Of a DNA stretch of 6,469 nucleotides, positions 1 through 5,743 are shown piece after piece; position 1 is the stretch's first letter; each line of letters opens with the position of its first letter. The stretch is from contig JAIVHD010000033.1 in assembly GCA_020201235.1 (NCBI GenBank), positions 1 through 6,469 on the forward strand. The letters are read 5' to 3'. Below the pieces are notes generated by a model, which saw nothing but the letters and a program-made list of their open reading frames with translations, was not told the origin of the DNA and did not search any database. Made by a program: the position numbers and the translations under genes. The DNA comes from Lysobacteraceae bacterium (GTDB taxonomy: Bacteria > Pseudomonadota > Gammaproteobacteria > Xanthomonadales > Wenzhouxiangellaceae).

Positions 1-2
1 CC

Positions 3-731
3 TATGAAGGGAAGAACGTACCGCACCTGTGTTTTACCGATGGTGAAATCGGGCGCGATCCGTTTGATCCCAGCCAGAGCTATACACCTTACAGCGCCGA
101 AATCGGACCGCTGGACGAGGCCCGTGTCAATGCCATGTGCCTAATCGAGTACCCGGAGCAGGACAGTGACGAACCGCCTGTACTCAACCAGGACGTAAGC
201 GATTACAGCTCGATCGGCGCGTTCTACCGGGCGGTGTTGTTCGGTGCCACGCAACACGCCGAAGAGATCGTTGCCGGCCACAACCAGGTTGAAATCTTTC
301 GCAATTTCTACCGGCACTTTCCGAACCAGACGGTCACCGCCGGCGGCGTCGAAGGGCTTGAGCAGGTGATCGAGCTAATTCATGCCATTACCGATCAGGG
401 CGAGGGTGTGCGCCGGACCAATCAGGTGCCACCGGAGTTTCGCAACACCGCCGAGGGCTTCAACAACAGCGACGACCATTTCGAGAAGTTCAACCTGATT
501 AAGGACATGACCGAACGCACCGCGTGCTGGTCGGGCGTGCCCGATCCGGCCCCGGGCTCGATCGGCGAAAGTGCCCAGCAGACGCTGCTCAAGAACTTCG
601 AGCGCTTTCGCGGCGACATGGTGGCGCTGTTTAACGGCCGCGAGCCAAAGCAGTTCGGACCGAACATGGCAACGCTCGGGGGCAACATTCTCAACTGCTG
701 GCGCAACGGTGCCACCCCCAGATTTTCTTGA
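3..731 (+). CDS. Ferritin-like (VioB/RebD-type) domain protein, C-terminal part
   Basis: The reading frame is open from the left edge, so the start codon and N-terminal part lie outside the window; the Met at 135 is internal because the frame upstream (reading YEGKNVPHLCF...) is also coding-like. The visible part matches the second half of the ferritin-like domain found in VioB, RebD and StaD (PF12902 / iminophenyl-pyruvate dimer synthase domain). Seen landmarks are an 'IEYPE' strand near 147, a 'SIGAFYRA' helix start at 210-233, 'DQGEG' at 393-407, and 'HFEKF' at 477-491, all characteristic of this domain. In pigment pathways such proteins act on imines made by an amino acid oxidase. Here the next gene is a quinone-cofactor amine oxidase, so they may share a substrate or pathway, but that is inference. 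The frame ends at TGA 729-731, 24 bases before the oxidase start. Metal ligands cannot be assigned because the first half is missing. Confidence 0.8.
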   Translation, partial: YEGKNVPHLCFTDGEIGRDPFDPSQSYTPYSAEIGPLDEARVNAMCLIEYPEQDSDEPPVLNQDVSDYSSIGAFYRAVLFGATQHAEEIVAGHNQVEIFRNFYRHFPNQTVTAGGVEGLEQVIELIHAITDQGEGVRRTNQVPPEFRNTAEGFNNSDDHFEKFNLIKDMTERTACWSGVPDPAPGSIGESAQQTLLKNFERFRGDMVALFNGREPKQFGPNMATLGGNILNCWRNGATPRFS

Positions 732-755
732 ATCTCTCAGATTGGGTCACGAATC

Positions 756-2810
756 ATGTCGATTTCGAACAAACATTTCAGAATTCATCCGGCGATCGGT
801 TTTGCGCGCGTCGGCAACAGCCCGGAATACTACCTGGCACCGGAAACGGCCGCGGCAATGCCGCTGGAAGGCAGGAAATACACCGGCGGCATCCCGCTCA
901 ACGCGAAAACCGGCGAGCCGATTCGAAGCTCCGAAATTCGCGATCGTGAAGGCCGGCTGGTGCGAACCGCTGCGCGCTTCAAAATCTACGCCCACGCCAC
1001 CGACGGACCGGCCTGTTATCCATCGCCCGAGGCGCGCGAGGTGTGCGTCGGCGATGAGGTCGACGGCCGTACGGTGGTGGACATCGTCTGGCAGGTACAC
1101 CTGGCCAATAAAAAAGCCAATCAGTATCTGCTTGAGAATCCCGATATCGGCGACCGCGACCTTTTGATCCACGGCTACCGCGACGGCAATCTTCCGCCGC
1201 TGCGAAACCTGCACGAGGGCATCGACCCAAACGGCTTGTCGCGCCTGCGCCGGCTGGTGATCGATCCGGGTCCCAGGGCGCTCAAGGCCAGTGATGATGC
1301 GCTACGCGAGTTCAACCGTGATGATCCGGCCAGCTACTACGACGACAAGGCCGGCAAGATTCAGTCGATTCCGGAATACCCGAAGTCGTTCCCAAGCGAC
1401 AGTTTCGGGCCGATGTACGATCCCTGGGGCGAGATCGACACCCTCGGCGAGGCCTTAACGGACGACCGGGGCCGCCTGATCGTCGTCGGCGGTTACGGTC
1501 GTGCCTCAGCGGTGTTGCGCGACGGCCACGGCTCGGATCCGCAGCCTTTTCCACTGGAGGGCGCGGTCGACAACGACGGCTGGTTCGACGACTGCTCGGA
1601 TGGCCCGGTCGGTGCCACGCTGGTGTTCGACGACGGTTCGACGGTCAGCGTGCATGGCGCCTGGCTGAACGTGACCGACCCGGCCTTTGCGCCGCAAACC
1701 CAAAACGTGGTTTCTCTTTGGGACGATATCTTCGATACCTGGGTTCGCAAGCTCGATCTGGAGCCCGAGCTTTATCGGGATGGATGCTTCAATGTTGAAT
1801 TCAAGCCTTCGTTCCAGGATCATATTCTGCCGTTTTTCAAGGCTGCATCGGTTCAGCGCTGGAATACCAATTTGCCCGAATTCGCGATCCAGGCACATGA
1901 TGCGGTCGGCTGCATCAGCGCCGACGACGAACCCTCACAAACCATCATGGCCGGCCTGGCGTTTGTGCGAAACCCAAACATCAGCCAGCAGTCTTACCAG
2001 GGCGCACCGTTCATGCCGCTGTCGCTGGGCGATAACGGCAAGTCGTTTCTGTCACCTTCGCTGACCCAGTATTTTCTGCTTTCGCAGTGGGAGCGCGGCC
2101 GCTTTGCGAAGCAGAAGCTGGCCCTGAGCGAGGCCGAGAGGCTCGATCGCGACGTGCTGATCAACTGCCTGGGTGGGCGCTTCAGCCCCGGTATCGACAT
2201 GACCTTCATCGTCCGCCAGCCGGATTTCTACATCACGGACTGGCGCAATAGCGGCAGCGGGCCATTCCGGGTCCGAGCGGCCCGGCTCGATTACTCCAGG
2301 GTTGACCCGAAGCGGCCGTTTCTGGCTGCCGGCTGGGTGCCGCTGCAGGCCGGCGATGGCGCTGTTGAACCGGGCGACGGCTCGAAGTTTATGTCGGTGC
2401 CCTGGCATACCGATTACAACTCCTGCGGTACCCACGAAACCGCACCCAATCCCCCAGACAACACGCAGCCGGCCCAAACCACGCTGTATTGGTCGTGGCC
2501 GGCCCAACGGCCGGTGGCGGTTTACACCGCCGAAGACGCCAGCGAGGGCAAGCTTGACACGCAGCGCTACTCGGTGCGCGGCCAAGGCACCGGATCGTCC
2601 GATCCGTCCAGCCAGGGGCGCTTCCAGAGCTACCTCGATTTTGTCCACCACTGGCCGGAGGTCGGCACGGTTCTGCAGGCCACCCAGATCGATGACGTCG
2701 AGGGCCGCTTTGCCGATGACTGGTATCTCGAAGTCCAGAGCCAGTTCAGCAATGCCGATTCGACGGTCGAGCCCTGGCCGATCAACGGTCTGGTGCGGGA
2801 CAAGGCGTAG
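756..2810 (+). CDS. LodA/GoxA-family CTQ-dependent amino acid oxidase
   Basis: This complete 684-residue protein belongs to the LodA/GoxA family, which oxidises amines of amino acids (lysine epsilon-amino group in LodA, glycine in GoxA) with O2, releasing ammonia and H2O2, using a cysteine tryptophylquinone made from its own residues. The family-defining N-terminus 'HPAIGFARVGNSPE' is at residues 11-24. The cofactor region is visible: VPW at 548-550, then D553-x-x-x-C557, matching Asp512/Cys516 of Marinomonas LodA, and W633 in 'DFVHHWPEVG', the likely equivalent of Trp581. The length is typical of the family. There is no obvious signal peptide or membrane segment. ATG 756 is chosen because it puts the conserved N-terminal motif close to the start; no good Shine-Dalgarno is seen, so translation may be coupled to the gene upstream. 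The substrate cannot be read from the sequence. The LodB partner follows after 4 bases. Confidence 0.93.
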   Translation: MSISNKHFRIHPAIGFARVGNSPEYYLAPETAAAMPLEGRKYTGGIPLNAKTGEPIRSSEIRDREGRLVRTAARFKIYAHATDGPACYPSPEAREVCVGDEVDGRTVVDIVWQVHLANKKANQYLLENPDIGDRDLLIHGYRDGNLPPLRNLHEGIDPNGLSRLRRLVIDPGPRALKASDDALREFNRDDPASYYDDKAGKIQSIPEYPKSFPSDSFGPMYDPWGEIDTLGEALTDDRGRLIVVGGYGRASAVLRDGHGSDPQPFPLEGAVDNDGWFDDCSDGPVGATLVFDDGSTVSVHGAWLNVTDPAFAPQTQNVVSLWDDIFDTWVRKLDLEPELYRDGCFNVEFKPSFQDHILPFFKAASVQRWNTNLPEFAIQAHDAVGCISADDEPSQTIMAGLAFVRNPNISQQSYQGAPFMPLSLGDNGKSFLSPSLTQYFLLSQWERGRFAKQKLALSEAERLDRDVLINCLGGRFSPGIDMTFIVRQPDFYITDWRNSGSGPFRVRAARLDYSRVDPKRPFLAAGWVPLQAGDGAVEPGDGSKFMSVPWHTDYNSCGTHETAPNPPDNTQPAQTTLYWSWPAQRPVAVYTAEDASEGKLDTQRYSVRGQGTGSSDPSSQGRFQSYLDFVHHWPEVGTVLQATQIDDVEGRFADDWYLEVQSQFSNADSTVEPWPINGLVRDKA
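2802..2805 (+). promoter_or_regulatory. Ribosome binding site of the LodB gene
   Basis: AAGG lies inside the last codons of the oxidase gene, 9 bases before TTG 2815. It favours the rare TTG start over GTG 2824, which would sit 18 bases away. The position inside the preceding gene also suggests translational coupling. Confidence 0.5.
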
Positions 2811-2814
2811 TTGC

Positions 2815-4011
2815 TTGACGTGCGTGACCATCATTGGTGGTGGCCCGGCCGGCTGTGCCACCGCGCTGGCGCTGGCGCGTCGCGGTATCCATCGGGTGAC
2901 GGTGATCGAGGCTGGCGATTACTCTGCAATCCGGGTTGGCGAAAGCATTCCGCCGCAGATCAACGCGGCGTTTTCCCGGCTCGGGATTCTCGACGACTTT
3001 TTGGCCGAAAAGCACGAACCCTGCGTCGGCAGTTGCTCGGTGTGGGGCAACGACCAGCCCGGCTTCAACGACTTTATCGCCAGCCCGCACGGTCCGGGCT
3101 GGCATCTCGACCGTCGGCGTTTCGAGGCCTTTCTTGCCCGCTGCGTGCGCCAGCGCGGCATGCAGCTGCGTACCCGTACGCGGTTTCGCGCCATTGAGCC
3201 GCAACCGGGGGGCGGCTTCCGGCTCGAGATCAGCGATGAATCGGGACGGCCGCAAACGCTGGAGGCCGACGTGGTGGTCGATGCGGGCGGCGTGCAGGCG
3301 CTTCTGGCGACGCGCCTGGGAGCACGCAAGCGCATTCTCGATCGCCTGCTGGTGGTGTGTAGTTTCTTCGAACTGGGCCGCCACGAGGACTTCGCCCGCC
3401 AGACTTTGCTGGAGGCGGTCGAGTACGGCTGGTGGTATGCCGCGCGCCTGCCGGATCGGAAGCTTGTGGTTGCGGTCGCAAGCGATGCGACCACGTTGAA
3501 ATCCATGCGTCTGAACGAGGCCCGCCAGTGGCGTCAATCGCTGGCGCGCACACGTCATCTCGCGACTGCGCTGAGCAAAGCCGAATGGCGAAGGCGAAAA
3601 CTCAATGTGCTGCTAGCCGCAAGTTCCATCTTGGAGCCGTGCGCCGGGCCAGGCTGGCTGGCGGTCGGCGATGCAGCCTCATGCTACGATCCAATCAGTG
3701 CCCAGGGTATCCACAAGGCGCTCGGCAACGCATTGGCCGCAGCCGATGCAATTGTCGCAGGCATGCAGACGGCCGAGCCGGCGCCCGGCCCATCATCGCT
3801 TGATCAAGCGATGATGGGCCCGGCCGGGCGCTACAGCGCCGGAATCCGTCGTGAATTCCAGGATTATCTGGCGGGCCGAAACCATTTTTATGATCTCGAA
3901 AGGCGCTGGCCGCAGTCCGGGTTCTGGAGCTCGCGGCGCAAGCCGCTGGCCGGGCGCGCAGACGCTCGAAAAGCCGCCCCTGGCCCGGATCTCTGGCGGC
4001 CGGCCCCGTAA
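2815..4011 (+). CDS. LodB-like FAD-dependent maturase for the CTQ oxidase
   Basis: This 398-residue flavoprotein resembles LodB, the partner needed to build the CTQ cofactor in LodA-type oxidases, and more distantly the flavin-dependent tryptophan halogenases. The FAD-binding 'GGGPAG' is at residues 8-13, followed by 'VGESIPP' at 41-47. A family-like 'GWWYAARLPDRKLVVAV' segment lies at 205-221, and the second FAD motif 'GDAASCYDPISAQGIHKAL' at 285-303. The conserved end 'RRWPQSGFWSSRR' is at 363-375, followed by a proline- and arginine-rich tail. The start is taken as TTG 2815, giving MTCVTIIGGG; GTG 2824 is the alternative. No ATG is available near the nucleotide-binding motif, and the frame is open far upstream only as a shadow of the oxidase gene. 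The gene begins 4 bases after the oxidase stop, so the two are almost certainly co-transcribed. Residues 325-336 are encoded by a perfect palindrome, probably an insertion. Confidence 0.88.
   Translation: MTCVTIIGGGPAGCATALALARRGIHRVTVIEAGDYSAIRVGESIPPQINAAFSRLGILDDFLAEKHEPCVGSCSVWGNDQPGFNDFIASPHGPGWHLDRRRFEAFLARCVRQRGMQLRTRTRFRAIEPQPGGGFRLEISDESGRPQTLEADVVVDAGGVQALLATRLGARKRILDRLLVVCSFFELGRHEDFARQTLLEAVEYGWWYAARLPDRKLVVAVASDATTLKSMRLNEARQWRQSLARTRHLATALSKAEWRRRKLNVLLAASSILEPCAGPGWLAVGDAASCYDPISAQGIHKALGNALAAADAIVAGMQTAEPAPGPSSLDQAMMGPAGRYSAGIRREFQDYLAGRNHFYDLERRWPQSGFWSSRRKPLAGRADARKAAPGPDLWRPAP
3787..3820 (+). repeat. Perfect 34-bp palindrome inside the LodB gene
   Basis: Two 17-base arms meet with no spacer at TTGA|TCAA (centre 3803/3804). 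Beyond one mismatch (3786/3821) pairing resumes at 3783-3785 with 3822-3824. It is read as GPSSLDQAMMG in the LodB frame, and the same peptide appears in an open minus-strand frame. It lies between the conserved 'ALGNALAAADAI' helix and the conserved 'FQDYLAGRNHFYD' segment, in a part of the protein that looks variable. No T-run follows, so it is not an intrinsic terminator. Confidence 0.9.
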
Positions 4012-4215
4012 ACCCCCGCATCGCATCAATTTTGGACCGAAATCGCTACGCTGCCCGGTATAGCAGCGCTCGTACAGCCCGTCGCGGGGCCTGTACAGGG
4101 GTTGCCAATCCTCACGTCGAGTGAAGCTGCGCTGCGGTTGGCAACGCACCGTGCAGGCCCCGGGAATGCGACTCTCCGGGCTGCCATGTTCGAAAACTGA
4201 TGCAACCCTGGGGGT
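4012..4215. repeat. Long imperfect inverted repeat, possible decayed MITE
   Basis: Nearly the whole gap between the LodB and cupin genes is self-complementary. The outer ends pair as ACCCCC (4012-4017) with GGGGGT (4210-4215) and GCATCA (4023-4028) with TGATGC (4198-4203). Next inside, CAGCCC (4075-4080) pairs with GGGCTG (4178-4183). The best-preserved core is 4086-4108 against 4138-4161, from GGGGCCTG to GTTGCCAA. The left arm is about 20 bases longer and carries its own small hairpin, GCTGC/GCAGC, around 4050-4068. No convincing target duplication or T-run is present and no ORF of note. It could be a non-autonomous mobile element, a structured RNA, or a barrier between the convergent genes. 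Confidence 0.55.
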
Positions 4216-4251
4216 AAAGTGATGCGCACCGGTCGATTGCAAGACCATCGA

Positions 4252-4641
4252 TCAACGGCGCTGCGATCCGCTGTAGGCTGCTTCGAGGTCCTGATAGGCT
4301 TCCGGCCGAAAACGCGGCGTGCACACGGCCAGAAAGACCAGTTCGGCGTTGTCGTGACTGGTGATGCGTTGACAGGTACCGGGCGCGATTAAAACAACAT
4401 CGCCGGGTCCGACTTCGAAGGATTGGCCATCGACTTCGGCGCGACCGCGTCCGTCGAGAATCACGTAGCGCTCGGTGATGCCGGCCAAGCGGTGGCGTCG
4501 GGTCGTGGTGCCTGCCGGGACGCGGGCGCGCGCAATGGAACACTCGGGATCGCCATCGCGGTTGGACCACTCGGAGATGAAGCAGCCTTCGCGAAACCAG
4601 GTCTCGGGCATCGAAAAGCCCCTGGTGATATCGGAATTCAT
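4252..4641 (-). CDS. Small single-domain cupin protein
   Basis: This 129-residue protein is one conserved beta-barrel cupin domain (Cupin_2 type). Motif 1 is 'HRLAGITERYVILDGRG' at residues 50-66, with likely metal ligands H50 and E57; the second His of the usual HxH is Leu (L52), as I recall is common in this 'HRL...ERY' subgroup. Motif 2 is 'GPGDVVLIAPGTCQRI' at 78-93, with Gln (Q91) in place of the usual His. The family-like end 'CTPRFRPEAYQDLE' is at 107-120. With a reduced ligand set it may bind a metal weakly or act as a small-molecule-binding or epimerase-like protein; the function is unknown. ATG 4641 is kept because relatives, as I recall them, have about ten residues before the 'FREGC' strand. 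The internal ATG at 4611 has the better Shine-Dalgarno and would give 119 residues. It is convergent with the LodB gene and divergent from the phasin gene, with a repeat element on each side. Confidence 0.87.
   Translation of the reverse strand: MNSDITRGFSMPETWFREGCFISEWSNRDGDPECSIARARVPAGTTTRRHRLAGITERYVILDGRGRAEVDGQSFEVGPGDVVLIAPGTCQRITSHDNAELVFLAVCTPRFRPEAYQDLEAAYSGSQRR
4619..4623 (-). promoter_or_regulatory. Candidate RBS for the shorter cupin start
   Basis: On the minus strand AGGGG stands 7 bases before the ATG at 4611-4609, while the ATG at 4641 has only a poor purine stretch. This supports a 119-residue product beginning MPETWFREG, though it would then lie inside the longer reading frame. 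Confidence 0.4.
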
Positions 4642-4669
4642 AGGATGATCTTAATCGGTTTTGTTCTCA

Positions 4670-4833
4670 AGGAGCCTGTCGGGTTTAACGCTGATCTACT
4701 GCGGAAAAGCCGGATTGGGCCAGATTCTCCGCTCTTTTTCGTTAAATAGGCCCACTATTCGCCTCAAAAGGTCGAAAAATCTGACTCCAACCGGCTTTCC
4801 CTCGCTACGATCGGTTAAATCCGACAGGCTCCT
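4670..4833. mobile_element. MITE-like element with 20-bp terminal inverted repeats
   Basis: The ends AGGAGCCTGTCGGGTTTAAC (4670-4689) and its near reverse complement (4814-4833) match at 19 of 20 positions. The similarity continues inward: AAAGCCGG (4706-4713) pairs with CCGGCTTT (4791-4798), CAGATT (4721-4726) with AATCTG (4778-4783), and AATAG/CTATT (4745-4749/4755-4759) closes the exact centre. The whole 164-bp unit can therefore fold as one long hairpin. It encodes no transposase, which fits a non-autonomous element made from the two ends of an insertion sequence. No clear target duplication is seen: the right edge reads CTAG, while the left has CAAG at the corresponding place. The parent IS family is not identified here. 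Confidence 0.75.
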
Positions 4834-4897
4834 AGTTTCCGTAGAAAAGGCGTTTGGCCGGTCGCACTCGGTCCGGACGGTCGACGGCTTCGTGAGT

Positions 4898-4927
4898 TTG
4901 TCGCAATTAGTGTGAAGGCTCTAAATT
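4898..4927 (+). promoter_or_regulatory. Possible sigma-70 promoter of the phasin gene
   Basis: TTGTCG (4898-4903) and TAAATT (4922-4927) each match four of six consensus positions and are 18 bases apart. They precede the phasin start by about 70 bases. The intervening leader contains a small GC hairpin, CGGG/CCCG at 4955-4967, followed by TTTT. This is a weak call from consensus alone. Confidence 0.3.
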
Positions 4928-4983
4928 TCGGGCGTATCGTGATCATCATACAGTCGGGCCAGGCCCGTTTTCCGGAACCAAGC

Positions 4984-4989
4984 AGGAGG
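4984..4989 (+). promoter_or_regulatory. Strong Shine-Dalgarno of the phasin gene
   Basis: A full AGGAGG lies 9 bases before ATG 4999. It fixes that start and rules out the upstream in-frame GTG at 4912, and it suggests high expression, as is usual for an abundant granule protein. Confidence 0.9.
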
Positions 4990-4998
4990 ATCAAGATC

Positions 4999-5574
4999 AT
5001 GGCTAAGAAGACCGCAAAGAAAAAAGTATCGAAGAAGACAGCCACCAAGACCAGTAGCGCGTACCGGGTTCAGGATAACGCGCATGAAATCTGGCTGGCC
5101 GGCCTGGGCGCATTTGCGCTGGCCCAGGAAGAAGGTATCAACCTGGTCCGAAAGGGCGGCAAGCTGGTCAACGAAAGGACCGGGCAGGTCATCAGCGAAA
5201 GCTCCAAGTTGTTTGAGCGTCTTGTCGATGAAGGCAAAAAGTTGGAAGGAAAAGGCAAGAAAATGGCCGGAGATGCGGTCGGTGGTGTAAGAAGCGACGT
5301 TGAAGGTCGTGTGGACAAGGCGCGAGAATCGGCCCGCACGAATTGGGACAAGCTTGAAAAGGTGTTCGAAGATCGTGTTGCGCGCGCACTGTCGCGCCTT
5401 GGTGTGCCGACCTCCGACGAAATTCAGGAACTTAGCAAGCGAGTTCAGGAGCTGAACAAGCGTGTCGCTGAGCTGGCCAGAGCGCAGCAGGAAGTCGCAG
5501 CTAAACCAGCGCGCAAAACGCCGCCTGGCACGTCAACAACCAAGGCGGCACCGTCTGCTTCAAGCGCCAGCTAA
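4999..5574 (+). CDS. Phasin family protein (polyhydroxyalkanoate granule-associated)
   Basis: This 191-residue protein is of the PhaF/PhaI phasin type, which coats polyhydroxyalkanoate granules and controls their size and number. The N-terminus is lysine-rich (residues 2-17). The conserved phasin helix 'IWLAGLGAFALAQEEG' at 31-46 matches the 'IWLAGLGAY' hallmark. A long charged helical region with few prolines follows to about 134. A likely leucine-zipper coiled coil, 'EIQELSKRVQELNKRVAEL', lies at 141-159, probably for oligomerisation. The tail from about 166 is low-complexity Ala/Pro/Ser/Thr, shorter and less basic than the histone-like AAKP tail of PhaF, so DNA binding is doubtful, although the N-terminal lysines could contribute. 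It is monocistronic, with its own strong ribosome binding site and terminator. It faces a PhaD-like TetR gene, its probable regulator. No polymerase or depolymerase gene is in the window. Confidence 0.9.
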   Translation: MAKKTAKKKVSKKTATKTSSAYRVQDNAHEIWLAGLGAFALAQEEGINLVRKGGKLVNERTGQVISESSKLFERLVDEGKKLEGKGKKMAGDAVGGVRSDVEGRVDKARESARTNWDKLEKVFEDRVARALSRLGVPTSDEIQELSKRVQELNKRVAELARAQQEVAAKPARKTPPGTSTTKAAPSASSAS

Positions 5575-5656
5575 TCGAACGACGCCGTTGTAACGAGTCT
5601 ACCCCGAAGCAGCGGAGCCGGCTTTATTGCAAGGTCTCCTTAATGCTGCTTGTTTC

Positions 5657-5686
5657 GGCCCGGGATGTATTCCCGGGCCTTTTTTT
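5657..5686 (+). terminator. Rho-independent terminator after the phasin gene
   Basis: A perfect 9-bp stem, GGCCCGGGA (5657-5665) with TCCCGGGCC (5671-5679), a TGTAT loop, and seven T residues (5680-5686). It lies 83 bases after the phasin stop. On the minus strand the stem is followed by GAAACAA rather than T residues, so it should work mainly for the phasin transcript. Confidence 0.93.
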
Positions 5687-5743
5687 GTGATCAGAAGGCT
5701 AGCACAGATACTTGATGGCTGTCACGTTTTTCGTCGTGTCGTT

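Noticed and set aside
135..731. Complete 198-residue gene starting at ATG 135
   Set aside because: The same frame is open and coding-like to the left edge, and the conserved ferritin-like domain continues across the Met, so the gene is truncated by the window rather than starting there.
2052..2861. Long open frame of 269 codons on the minus strand
   Set aside because: It is antisense to the oxidase gene, has no recognisable motif, and reflects GC-rich third-position bias of the real gene.
2782..3558. Minus-strand open frame of 258 codons over the LodB gene
   Set aside because: It is opposite to well-conserved FAD-binding motifs and is Arg/Ala-rich without domain features; a shadow frame.
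3787..3820. Palindrome as an intrinsic terminator within the operon
   Set aside because: No T-run follows on either strand, and it lies inside a frame that continues with conserved LodB residues.
4086..4161. Integron attC recombination site
   Set aside because: The hairpin is of suitable size, but no matching RYYYAAC and GTTRRRY boxes are found at its ends and no integrase or cassette is present.
4661..4915. Plus-strand open frame of 84 codons over the MITE-like element
   Set aside because: It mostly translates the inverted repeat and has no ribosome binding site or family resemblance.
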